From Gammaproteobacteria bacterium (GTDB lineage Bacteria > Pseudomonadota > Gammaproteobacteria > Pseudomonadales > Pseudohongiellaceae): DNA of 64,000 bases. The stretch spans positions 1 through 64,000 of the forward strand of contig JAUXNX010000029.1 of NCBI GenBank assembly GCA_030682575.1. The letters run 5' to 3'. Positions 16,460 to 24,294 of this stretch are shown one piece after another. The first letter of the stretch is position 1. Each line of letters starts with the position of its first letter. Both the position numbers and the translations under genes were made by a program. The notes below the pieces were generated by a model, which was not told the DNA's origin, searched no databases, and was given only the letters and a program-made list of their open reading frames with translations.

Positions 16460-16960
16460 ATGTATTTCAATTGTGAGTTAAATATCCGCCCTACCGATCA
16501 TGACAATGATATGGATGTAGATCGCAATATGATTGCTATTTTTTCCACAATGCCAATTGAAAAAACACAACCGGAAATGCCCCCGTTTGCCGCTAATTTT
16601 ATGTTAACGATTGTGGGAGAATATGAGTCGCTAGAGGAGGCTCGTCAGGCATTTTTCGAATTTTATCCTGAGCATCGAGCTGCTGAAGATGATGATATTG
16701 TGCCGCTTAATGAAGTGTTTGACGGTGTTGTGGCGGTTTTCAAGCCAGGAAAATTCCAACCTCTCGGAGGTGAGGGTAGCCTGATCTGGATTAATAACAA
16801 CGTACAGCGGGACATCACTGCTGCTACTAGTGATGATGAAATCGAGCAACTATGGGTATCCTACCAGCTACAAGCCAACCAAGAGGGGAATGAACTGGAT
16901 GAGCGTATCGCACACGTGCTGCTGGATTATAGAGAAGATTTGCGTGAAGCTGACGCTTAA
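16460..16960 (+). CDS. Highly acidic hypothetical protein, 166 aa
   Basis: Start at the ATG at 16460 because AAAAGGAG lies 7 bp upstream; the longer frame from 16409 has no such site. D and E residues clearly outnumber K and R (stretches such as DHDNDMDVDRN, AAEDDDIVP, DELDER-type runs). No signal peptide and no family I recognise. It is the last gene before the island border, separated by a terminator from the DUF262 genes. Acidic proteins of this size can be DNA mimics or anti-restriction proteins, but the charge alone is weak evidence. Confidence 0.7.
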   Translation: MYFNCELNIRPTDHDNDMDVDRNMIAIFSTMPIEKTQPEMPPFAANFMLTIVGEYESLEEARQAFFEFYPEHRAAEDDDIVPLNEVFDGVVAVFKPGKFQPLGGEGSLIWINNNVQRDITAATSDDEIEQLWVSYQLQANQEGNELDERIAHVLLDYREDLREADA

Positions 16961-17131
16961 ATTGTCGCTAAACGGTACAATTTCGTTGTCGGTCTACAGC
17001 TAAATTTGAAATGATAGTTTGCCTGATAAATCTTTGAATGCGCTTGAGCTGGTAAATATTGTGTGAGGAAAATTTGCTGTTCACATTTTCTTGAGTTCTC
17101 ACGATAGCGATTGAGCGGCTTCGAAATAATA

Positions 17132-17246
17132 TGACCAGAATGTGACCAATTTGCAGACCATGCTAGACCATAAAGGACAAACACTAAAGCAACAGGCTGC
17201 AATAAATGCTTTAGTTATCAATGTCTTTGATGGTCTGTCGTGGTCT
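17132..17246. promoter_or_regulatory. Phased TGACCA/AGACCA boxes, candidate integrase arm sites
   Basis: TGACCA at 17132 and 17143, AGACCA at 17155 and 17165 (spacings 11, 12 and 10 bp), then the inverse TGGTCT at 17231 and 17241 (10 bp apart). Boxes phased by one helical turn just inside a tRNA-derived attachment site match the layout of arm-type sites of tyrosine recombinases in P4-like islands. Confidence 0.6.
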
Positions 17247-17272
17247 CGGATATAAAACGAAAAAGCCGTCTA

Positions 17273-17300
17273 GAGAGTTCGAATCTCTCCGGGTGCACCA
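17273..17300 (+). other. Duplicated tRNA 3' end (island attachment site), probably tRNA-Arg
   Basis: GAGAG-TTCGAAT-CTCTC forms a perfect T arm, followed by acceptor strand CGGGTGC, A and CCA. No D arm, anticodon arm or 5' acceptor strand precedes it, so this is the 3' piece left by integration into a tRNA gene. A matching 5' strand GCACCCG is usual for bacterial tRNA-Arg. The intact tRNA gene should lie left of the window. A+T content and gene type change at this point. Confidence 0.85.
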
Positions 17301-17320
17301 AATAAAAGAGCTACAAAAAC

Positions 17321-17360
17321 AAGCAGTTATCTAGCGCGCTAGGTAGCTGCTTTTTTGTTT
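17321..17360 (+). terminator. Native terminator of the tRNA gene
   Basis: AAGCAGTTATCTAG pairs with CTAGGTAGCTGCTT over 14 positions (two G-T wobbles) around a CGCG loop, followed by TTTTTTGTTT. It stands 20 bp after the tRNA CCA end, as expected for the original downstream flank. Confidence 0.85.
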
Positions 17361-17434
17361 GTGGTTCGCGTATGTGCAGAGTACACAAGTGCTGGCTGGA
17401 AAATCTCCTTATTTTATAGCGAGGCATATTAATG

Positions 17435-17488
17435 GGTCATATATGGCCTGCAATATCGATTTTATGCAATAAAAGGCCAAAAATGACC
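17435..17488. promoter_or_regulatory. Long imperfect palindrome upstream of hipB, candidate operator
   Basis: GGTCATATATGGCC (17435-17448) and GGCCAAAAATGACC (17475-17488) are inverted copies matching in about 11 of 14 positions, with TGCAATA...TTATGCA between them. Related TTGGCC and TATGGCC boxes recur nearer the hipB start (about 17558 and 17596). HipB-type repressors bind several such palindromes upstream of their own gene. Confidence 0.5.
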
Positions 17489-17598
17489 TAAGTAGTCTGG
17501 CGGGTATGGTCAGCAGTGCTGTCTTGTTGTAGGATATCGGCAAATAAAGAGTATTTTTTGGCCTATTATCTGATTTTAATGCCATTAAAGGGTGGTAT

Positions 17599-17979
17599 AT
17601 GGCCTCTAAAATTGATTACAAGGTAGCGCCCCCCGATGTCATTGCCGCCGAGCTGGGCGGCCGCATCGCCACTGCACGGCTGCAACGAAACATTACCCAG
17701 GGTGAGCTTGCCGAGCAATCGGGCATTGCCATCCGAACCCTGCGCCGTCTGGAGGCCGGTCAAGGAGGCTCTATCGACACACTGATCCGGCTGCTTCAAG
17801 CCCTTGGCGCGGCGCATTCGCTTGACTTGTTGCTGCCTGAAAGCGGCGTCAGCCCGATGGAGGCGATTCAGAAAAACAGATCAGGGCGAGGTGGCGTGAC
17901 TCGCTCGCGCCAGCGCGCCAGGAAAAAGCCAAAAGAACTGACCAGCGCCTGGTCCTGGGATGAAGGGAAGACGCCCTGA
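17599..17979 (+). CDS. hipB: HipB-like antitoxin/repressor
   Basis: 126 residues. Helix-turn-helix at about 18-75 (RIATARLQRNITQGELAEQS, GIAIRTLRRLEAGQGGS). In hipBA modules this protein binds the promoter and neutralises HipA. The C-terminal tail of about 40 residues is very basic and ends in SAWSWDEGKTP. Its TGA overlaps the hipA ATG by one base. The gene lies just outside the island border. Confidence 0.85.
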   Translation: MASKIDYKVAPPDVIAAELGGRIATARLQRNITQGELAEQSGIAIRTLRRLEAGQGGSIDTLIRLLQALGAAHSLDLLLPESGVSPMEAIQKNRSGRGGVTRSRQRARKKPKELTSAWSWDEGKTP

Positions 17980-19277
17980 TGACTGCAACCGTAAAGCTTT
18001 GGGGTAGAGTCATTGGCGCCGTACAGTGGGACGTCGACCGGGAAATCGGCGTGTTTGAGTACGATCGGCAATTTACTCACTCTGGTATCGAGATTTGCCC
18101 AATCACCATGCCGCTTCGCCAGGGCCTCTATCAGTTTCCGCAGCTTCGCGGGAGTTTTTCAAATCTGCCGGGTCTCGTGGCTGACAGCTTGCCGGACAAG
18201 TTTGGCAACAGACTCATTGATGCCTGGCTCGCCTCTCAAGGCCGACAATCGGACAGCATGAACCCGGTTGAGCGTCTTTGTTACATTGGCCGTCGGGCCA
18301 TGGGAGCCCTCGAATTCGAGCCATCAACAGGCCCGGACGCAGAACAGGATGTGACGCTCGATGTGGCAGCGCTGACAAATCTTGCAAACAAAGTGCTCTC
18401 GGAAAGAGAGTCGCTGGTCGGATTGCTGAATCAAGGACCTCAGGATGCTGCGGCGCTGCAGCATATTTTACGCGTCGGGACATCGGCGGGGGGTGCTCGC
18501 GCCAAAGCGTTGCTGCTGTGGAGTCGGGACACTGGTGAGTTCCGATCCGGCCAGCTCAGCGCTGCGGAAGGATTTGAGCATTGGCTGCTGAAATTTGATG
18601 GTGTCAGCAATAACCGGGATCGAGAGTTGGCCGACCCGTTGGGGTACGGCCGTCTGGAGTTTGCGTACTATTTAATGGCTCGTGACGCGGGAATCGACAT
18701 GACTCAGTGTCGGTTGCATGAGGAAGGCGGCCGCGCGCACTTCATGACGCGGCGATTCGATCGCACTGACCAGGGCAAGAAAATCCACATGCTCTCGCTT
18801 GCTGCCCTTTGTCATTATGACTACAACGACCCGTCCAGCTACAGCTATGAACAGGCCATGCAGGCCATCCGTCAAATCTGTACGCACCCGGTAAAGGACG
18901 CCGAGCAGCAATTGCTGAGAACAGCCTTCAATGTGGTTGCCAGAAATCAGGATGATCACGTGAAAAACATTGCTTTCCTGATGGACCCACAAGGTCACTG
19001 GCGCTTGTCTCCAGCGTTCGACATCTCCTATGCATGGAATCCTGATGGGGCTTATACCAGTCGACACCAAATGAGCGTCAATGGGAAGCGGGACGATTTC
19101 AGTAGGGACGATCTGATGGAACTGGCCCGCACCGGCGCAATCAGGCCTGCCAGGGCAAGAAAACTTGTCAATGATGTTGTCAGCAGCGTCAGTCGCTGGA
19201 TGGACTTTGCGAAGATGGCCAACGTAGACCAGGACAAGGCTGAAAGCGTCAGATTCGCACACCGATTATCCATTTGA
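17979..19277 (+). CDS. hipA: HipA-family serine/threonine kinase toxin
   Basis: 432 residues, normal length. N-terminal coupling domain (LWGRVIGAVQW onward), then the kinase core: GTSAGGARAKALL (P-loop-like), EHWLLKFDGV, the catalytic NQDDHVKNIAFL and metal-binding SPAFDISYA. E. coli HipA phosphorylates glutamyl-tRNA synthetase to cause persistence; the target here is not evident. Translationally coupled to hipB. Confidence 0.93.
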   Translation: MTATVKLWGRVIGAVQWDVDREIGVFEYDRQFTHSGIEICPITMPLRQGLYQFPQLRGSFSNLPGLVADSLPDKFGNRLIDAWLASQGRQSDSMNPVERLCYIGRRAMGALEFEPSTGPDAEQDVTLDVAALTNLANKVLSERESLVGLLNQGPQDAAALQHILRVGTSAGGARAKALLLWSRDTGEFRSGQLSAAEGFEHWLLKFDGVSNNRDRELADPLGYGRLEFAYYLMARDAGIDMTQCRLHEEGGRAHFMTRRFDRTDQGKKIHMLSLAALCHYDYNDPSSYSYEQAMQAIRQICTHPVKDAEQQLLRTAFNVVARNQDDHVKNIAFLMDPQGHWRLSPAFDISYAWNPDGAYTSRHQMSVNGKRDDFSRDDLMELARTGAIRPARARKLVNDVVSSVSRWMDFAKMANVDQDKAESVRFAHRLSI

Positions 19278-19299
19278 AAAATGAGCTTGCAGAAACCCG

Positions 19300-19343
19300 T
19301 TGACAGGCATAGCATATTTCAACATCTATTGAGATATTGAAAT
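19300..19343 (+). promoter_or_regulatory. arsR promoter and ArsR-type operator
   Basis: TTGACA at 19300-19305 is a good -35. ATTTCAACATCT (19316-19327) and AGATATTGAAAT (19332-19343) form an inverted repeat matching in 11 of 12 positions with a 4-base centre, covering the -10 region and ending 6 bp before the arsR ATG. This fits autorepression by ArsR released by arsenite. Confidence 0.75.
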
Positions 19344-19349
19344 AAAATA

Positions 19350-19667
19350 ATGAAACTCACCGAACCCCAGGCCCTCAAAGGCTTCTCTGCCCTCTCCCAG
19401 GAGACCCGCCTGCGCATCGTGCGGTTACTGGTCACGGCCGGATCATCAGGACTGTCCGCGGGTGCCATCGCCGAGCAGATTGGCGCCAGTTCATCGCGCA
19501 TGTCCTTTCATCTGAGTCATCTGGAGCATGCGGGACTGCTGGAATCTCGGCGTGACGGACGCTCCATCATCTACAGTGTGTCCTTTTCAGCTCTCAACGG
19601 TCTCGTCGAATTTCTCACCCACAATTGCTGCAAGGGTAGTGCGAACGCGCACCCCTTTGTGTACTGA
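19350..19667 (+). CDS. arsR: ArsR-family metalloregulator
   Basis: 105 residues with winged helix ([50 protein letters not shown]). There is no ELCVCDL site in helix 3; instead vicinal cysteines C93 and C94 near the C-terminus are the likely As(III) ligands, as in the C-terminal-site ArsR type. It represses its own operon; arsH follows 13 bp later. Confidence 0.92.
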   Translation: MKLTEPQALKGFSALSQETRLRIVRLLVTAGSSGLSAGAIAEQIGASSSRMSFHLSHLEHAGLLESRRDGRSIIYSVSFSALNGLVEFLTHNCCKGSANAHPFVY

Positions 19668-19680
19668 AGGAACATTAGTG

Positions 19681-20394
19681 ATGCTGTCCAACCTGCCAAA
19701 TATCGTTGCCGCACTGTTGGAAATTCCGCAGCAGGAGAGACTTGCCGGAGGGAAGTCCAAGCATCCGCCGCGCATTCTGCTGCTTTACGGTTCTCTGCGC
19801 GAACGCTCCTATAGCCGCCTGCTCACACTCGAAGCCGAGCGCTTGTTGCAACACATGGGTGCCGAGACACGTGTCTTCGATCCAACCGGTTTGCCGTTGC
19901 CCGATGCCACCGCTATCGATCATCCGAAGGTGCAGGAGCTGCGCGAGCTGATGCTGTGGTCCGAAGGGCAGGTGTGGACAAGCCCTGAACGCCACGGCTC
20001 CATGAGTGCTGTATTCAAGGCGCAGATCGACTGGGTGCCGCTGGCCCTTGGCGCTGTACGTCCGACCCAGGGACGTACTCTCGCCGTCATGCAGGTATGC
20101 GGTGGTTCGCAAAGTTTCAACTCGGTGAATCAATTGCGTGTGCTTGGACGCTGGATGCGCATGATCACGATCCCTAACCAGTCTTCTGTGGCCAAGGCGT
20201 TTCAGGAATTCGACGAGGAGGGGCGCATGAAACCATCGCCGTATTATGATCGCGTGGTGGACGTGATGGAGGAACTGATCAAGTTCACGCTGCTCACCCG
20301 GGATGTCTCCGACTATCTGGTGGATCGTTACAGCGAACGCAAGGAATCGGCAGAACAACTCAGCAAACGCGTATCCCTCACGGCGGCCCTTTGA
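19681..20394 (+). CDS. arsH: ArsH, NADPH-dependent FMN organoarsenical oxidase
   Basis: 237 residues from the ATG at 19681. Flavodoxin-like fold with the FMN-binding [35 protein letters not shown] and [17 protein letters not shown]. ArsH oxidises trivalent methyl- and aromatic arsenicals to the less toxic pentavalent form. It lies between arsR and the MFS gene, with a 4-bp overlap to the latter. Confidence 0.93.
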   Translation: MLSNLPNIVAALLEIPQQERLAGGKSKHPPRILLLYGSLRERSYSRLLTLEAERLLQHMGAETRVFDPTGLPLPDATAIDHPKVQELRELMLWSEGQVWTSPERHGSMSAVFKAQIDWVPLALGAVRPTQGRTLAVMQVCGGSQSFNSVNQLRVLGRWMRMITIPNQSSVAKAFQEFDEEGRMKPSPYYDRVVDVMEELIKFTLLTRDVSDYLVDRYSERKESAEQLSKRVSLTAAL

Positions 20395-21626
20395 GCGAAC
20401 AGACTTCCACTCCCGACAGCGAACCCGAGCCAGGTACACGTCCTCGCTGGCTCGTCGTTTCGGCCCTCGGCATCATGCAGATTTTTGCCTGGGGTGGATC
20501 CTTCTATCTGCTCACTATCATCGCGGGACCGATCACTAATGACACAGGCTGGCCACTGCCGTGGATCATCGGTTCGCTCTCCGCCGGACTGCTGGTTGCC
20601 GGCATGGTGTCACCCAGAGTGGGCGTCGCCATCGACAAGAAGGGTGGAAGATTCGTCCTGGCACTTTCCTGTCCGCTTCTCGCACTTGGACTGGTCGTGG
20701 CAGGGTTCGCACAGTCACTGCCGGTGTTCATCGCTGGCTGGCTCATCATCGGGTTGGGCATGGGGTCCGGCCTCTACGACGCGGCATTCTCCACGTTGGG
20801 GCAGATCTACCGCACGCGCGCCCGCACTGCCATCACGGCGCTCACTTTGTGGGGTGGCTTCGCCAGTACAGTCAGTTGGCCACTTACTGCGTGGCTGGTG
20901 GACCAGGTGGGGTGGCGTGGCGCCTGCTTCGCGTATGCGGGAATTCAAATGCTGTTGTGTCTGCCGCTGGTGCTGACGCTGATTCCCCGGCCCCGGAAGA
21001 CTGCTGTGGCAAGCGAGGCAATTCCAATTGCTTCCGATGCGCCGTTAAGCAAGACAGAACACAGACAATTCCTGTTGCTGATCCTGGCCTTCATGACTGC
21101 GGGTACGACCTTCTCGATTCTCACCATTCATCTGCTCGTGTTGCTTCAGGCTCAGGGCGTGACACTGGAGAGTGCAGTGCTGCTGGGCACGCTCATTGGT
21201 CCGGCGCAGGTGGCGGGGCGCATCATCGAGATGTCCAACAGAGGCAGGCATCACCCTTTGTGGACACTCACGGCGGCCATCGTGTTGATCGCCAGCGGGT
21301 TGGTGATGCTGGCTGCAGGATTCGCAGTGATCGGTGTGGCGCTGGTGCTCTACGGAGCAGGCAATGGCATATTCTCGATTGCGCGGGGCACAGTGCCTCT
21401 TGCCTTGTTCGGGCCGGATCGCTATGCCATCGTAATGGGAAGGCTGGCGCGGCCAGCCTTGCTTGCCCAGGCACTCGCGCCCGTACTGGCCGCATGGTTT
21501 CTGATACGGCACAGCCCCGATGCCGTTCTGACCATCATCGGAATATTGGCGTTCTGCAATGTGCTTGTTGTAGCTGCCTTGTGGGTGGTGGCGGTACGAA
21601 ACGGTGATGGACATGCCCCCCATTAG
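20391..21626 (+). CDS. MFS transporter of the ars operon
   Basis: 411 residues, about 12 transmembrane segments, with MFS motifs ([17 protein letters not shown] between helices 2 and 3). The start is a TTG overlapping the arsH stop (TTGA), so translation is coupled. Its place behind arsH suggests efflux of an arsenical, perhaps methylated or organic, but it is not ArsB or Acr3. There is no arsC, arsB or arsM in the window. Confidence 0.85.
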   Translation: MSEQTSTPDSEPEPGTRPRWLVVSALGIMQIFAWGGSFYLLTIIAGPITNDTGWPLPWIIGSLSAGLLVAGMVSPRVGVAIDKKGGRFVLALSCPLLALGLVVAGFAQSLPVFIAGWLIIGLGMGSGLYDAAFSTLGQIYRTRARTAITALTLWGGFASTVSWPLTAWLVDQVGWRGACFAYAGIQMLLCLPLVLTLIPRPRKTAVASEAIPIASDAPLSKTEHRQFLLLILAFMTAGTTFSILTIHLLVLLQAQGVTLESAVLLGTLIGPAQVAGRIIEMSNRGRHHPLWTLTAAIVLIASGLVMLAAGFAVIGVALVLYGAGNGIFSIARGTVPLALFGPDRYAIVMGRLARPALLAQALAPVLAAWFLIRHSPDAVLTIIGILAFCNVLVVAALWVVAVRNGDGHAPH

Positions 21627-21713
21627 CTCCTATCCTCGATAAAAAGAGCCTCCGCCCAACAATAATTCAATAACGGTTGCCCTCCATGATCGGGCAGTAC
21701 CGGGAGCCTGTTC

Positions 21714-23927
21714 ATGAAGTTCTCCATTTTCATTGCCCTTGGCATGTCGCTATGTACGTTCGCCCACGAGTCGCAGGCGCAGAGCCAGGCCATCAGTTGC
21801 AACCTTGACGCATACCAATCCACTTCCGGTATAGAAGTCACGAGCAATACTGCTGGTCCGCTGTTGAGGTGGAGAGGGACGGGTGATGAACAATTACAAT
21901 TGCAACTCACGATTGTCGATGGCGAACCTGTTATTCGTTCACTGCAAATGCGTGATGATGACATTCCTTGGCGCACCGTGCTCACCGACGCCCGCATCGA
22001 ATTCGATATCGTTGAAGGCTTTCGCCGCATCAGCAATCAGCAACTGGTACCGCTGCGGGCGCTCGGCATCGAACTGACGCAGGAGGTGGTGGATCGCTAC
22101 AAGTGGGATGTGTTCTGGGATGCCCCCCTGGATCTGCGTGAGCAGCAGGGCACGGGCAATCCACCACCACTGGATGGGGTTGCACAGCAACCAGGTTTGC
22201 CGCGTTCTTCCGATGAAATTCGCCGCAACAGTATCCGCTACAACGTTAACGACTGCATTGTGATCTCGGATGGTGCGCGTGTGGAGGTACGTTTTCCTGG
22301 TGTGACGCTTGGCTCCTTCAGCGGTGAATTGACGTTGACTGTATACGTTGGCACCAACCTCATTCGTACCGAGGTATTGGCAGCGACGCAACTGCCATCG
22401 GTGGCCTACAAATACGATGTGGGTCTCTCCGGACTTGATCTGGATGTCACTGCCTCGGTAGCCTGGCGCGATACCGGCTACCAGCAGCAGTCGTTCGCGC
22501 TGGCTGGTCCCGCAAACGAAAACGGGGTGCCGGTAACGGCGGCCAACCGCTTGCTTGTAGCAACCACCAACGGTGCATCCATAGCCGCTTTTCCACCGCC
22601 TCACACGTTCTTCTGGGCGCGCGAAGTCGAGATCAATGTCGGCTACAACTGGTACCGCAAGGACAGCGACGATTCTTTCAGCATCGGCATCCGCCAGGGC
22701 GAGCAGGAAGTCGTCGAGCGTTACATGGCGAACTGGTCGCTTTACAGCGCACCGCCCGGATCGCAACAGCAGATGGTGGGTTACTTTTATCCGTCGTTGT
22801 CTGACGGCGACGACACGTTTCAGCAGGCTCTGGCCTTCACCCACAACGATGTCTACAAGGCACTGAACGGTTACAAGGTGATGGGCAGTCACTATCACAC
22901 CGACATGGGCCGCAACCTGATAGACAGCGGCAGCATCGACACACGACTGCGTGACTTCGAAGTCATACGCTCGGCGGGCATCGATATTGCGGGGCCAGTG
23001 GATCGTCCTCGCGAAGAGACTCAGTTGCAGGAATTGCACTGGTTGTTTGAAGGTGCCATACGCCATTCTGACGCTGACTTCATGGTGTGGCCGCAGATGG
23101 AGAACAGCAACATTCTTGGTGGTCATTGGGATCTGCTGTTCTCCCATCCCGTCTACTACGTCGATGAGAGGGCACCTGGCACTCCACTGGTCACAGAGCA
23201 TTCCGAGTACGGGAAAATGTACAATATCGGCAGTGCCGAGGACATCATGGCGATGGTCGAGGCGGAAAACATGCTGATCTACATGCCGCATCCGCGCACG
23301 AAGGGTTCCACCGGCTATCCTGATGCTGTCGCAAACTCTCCGCAGTTTCTTCACGACAGCTATCGCGGTGCGGGATGGCGCTGGGGAATGGGTTCCGATC
23401 TGTCGGAGAAACGTCTGTCGGATTTTCGCGTGATTCCTTTGCTGGATGACATGAACAACTGGCTCGTGGGCACCGGCCTGCAACCGAAATCCCTGATAGC
23501 GATCACAGAGACTTACTTCAAGGCGCCAGGTGATGATATTTATGCCAACGGTCCGGTGACATATCTGAAGTTGGACGAGTTGCCTGTGGGAAACGACTAT
23601 TCCCCCATCATTGATGTGCTCAAGAGTGGCGACTATTTCGTGACTTCCGGTGAAGTGTTGATTTCCTCCCATGAGTATATCGGCAGTGGTGATGAGCGAG
23701 TGCTGCTTGCAGACGTGGAGTGGACTTTCCCGCTGGACTTCGTGGAGGTCGTGTACGGAGACGGTCTGCAGACCATCAGCGTCGTCATCTCGGCGACGCA
23801 CCTGCCTGCATTCGGCAGTCACACCTTCGAGATACCCTTCAATGCGGGAGGGCAGGCATGGGTGAGGTTTGCTGCATGGGACTCTGCGGGCAATGGTGCC
23901 ATGACCATGCCCGTCTGGTTGGAGTAG
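21714..23927 (+). CDS. Secreted protein with PHP-like (CehA/McbA-type) metallohydrolase features
   Basis: 737 residues with a clear signal peptide (about 1-22, cleavage after SQA). The first 380 residues are beta-rich and unlike anything I recognise. From about 385 the pattern resembles PHP-type metal hydrolases: GSHYHTDMG with H393, H395 and D397, then MVWPQMEN, HWDLLFSHPVYY, MLIYMPHPRTKGSTG and GMGSDLSEK, each with potential metal ligands. A C-terminal immunoglobulin-like segment follows. It lies in front of a periplasmic amine oxidase cluster and may act on the same compounds. The substrate is unknown. Confidence 0.7.
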   Translation: MKFSIFIALGMSLCTFAHESQAQSQAISCNLDAYQSTSGIEVTSNTAGPLLRWRGTGDEQLQLQLTIVDGEPVIRSLQMRDDDIPWRTVLTDARIEFDIVEGFRRISNQQLVPLRALGIELTQEVVDRYKWDVFWDAPLDLREQQGTGNPPPLDGVAQQPGLPRSSDEIRRNSIRYNVNDCIVISDGARVEVRFPGVTLGSFSGELTLTVYVGTNLIRTEVLAATQLPSVAYKYDVGLSGLDLDVTASVAWRDTGYQQQSFALAGPANENGVPVTAANRLLVATTNGASIAAFPPPHTFFWAREVEINVGYNWYRKDSDDSFSIGIRQGEQEVVERYMANWSLYSAPPGSQQQMVGYFYPSLSDGDDTFQQALAFTHNDVYKALNGYKVMGSHYHTDMGRNLIDSGSIDTRLRDFEVIRSAGIDIAGPVDRPREETQLQELHWLFEGAIRHSDADFMVWPQMENSNILGGHWDLLFSHPVYYVDERAPGTPLVTEHSEYGKMYNIGSAEDIMAMVEAENMLIYMPHPRTKGSTGYPDAVANSPQFLHDSYRGAGWRWGMGSDLSEKRLSDFRVIPLLDDMNNWLVGTGLQPKSLIAITETYFKAPGDDIYANGPVTYLKLDELPVGNDYSPIIDVLKSGDYFVTSGEVLISSHEYIGSGDERVLLADVEWTFPLDFVEVVYGDGLQTISVVISATHLPAFGSHTFEIPFNAGGQAWVRFAAWDSAGNGAMTMPVWLE

Positions 23928-24294
23928 TGCGTGGCTTATCGCCCAGGGCAACTATTCTGATACGCACCAAATTCAAGTTTCCGATCCGGCTTTCAGGTGC
24001 ACCTGCTCCGTTTTGGTTCACCGCTCGTCCTTTCAAGGCGGCGAGAATCAGGTAATGAGCCTGAGTGCTCCTGCCGTGGTATCCGTCGAGGATGGGCAGG
24101 TACGAAGCAGGAGGTACTTGGGATTTCCTCACTGTTTTCAAAGGAATTCTTTCTGGTGCTGCAGCACAGCTCAGATACAAAGAACAAGTCTGATTGAAAC
24201 GCTGCAGAAGGGAAATCGATACTCCGGCATGACTAATGCATCTGACTGGCGAGAACCGTCCTTCCGAGGACAATCCAACCAGAGGAGTAGCGTG
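23928..24294. other. Intergenic before the amine oxidase gene
   Basis: 367 bp. An in-frame extension of the downstream gene runs back to 24013 but has no start context and no coding pattern. No promoter stands out. GAGGAG at about 24282 is the ribosome binding site of the amine oxidase. Confidence 0.5.

Noticed and set aside
17273-17300. Functional tRNA gene
   Set aside because: Only the T arm, 3' acceptor strand and CCA exist; the rest of the cloverleaf is missing upstream.
21939-23951. 670-codon minus-strand ORF
   Set aside because: Antisense to the secreted 737-aa protein, which has a signal peptide and domain motifs; the antisense product is histidine- and arginine-rich without motifs.
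24013-24294. N-terminal extension of the amine oxidase
   Set aside because: It would put the twin-arginine signal in the middle of the protein; the ATG at 24295 has a GAGGAG site.
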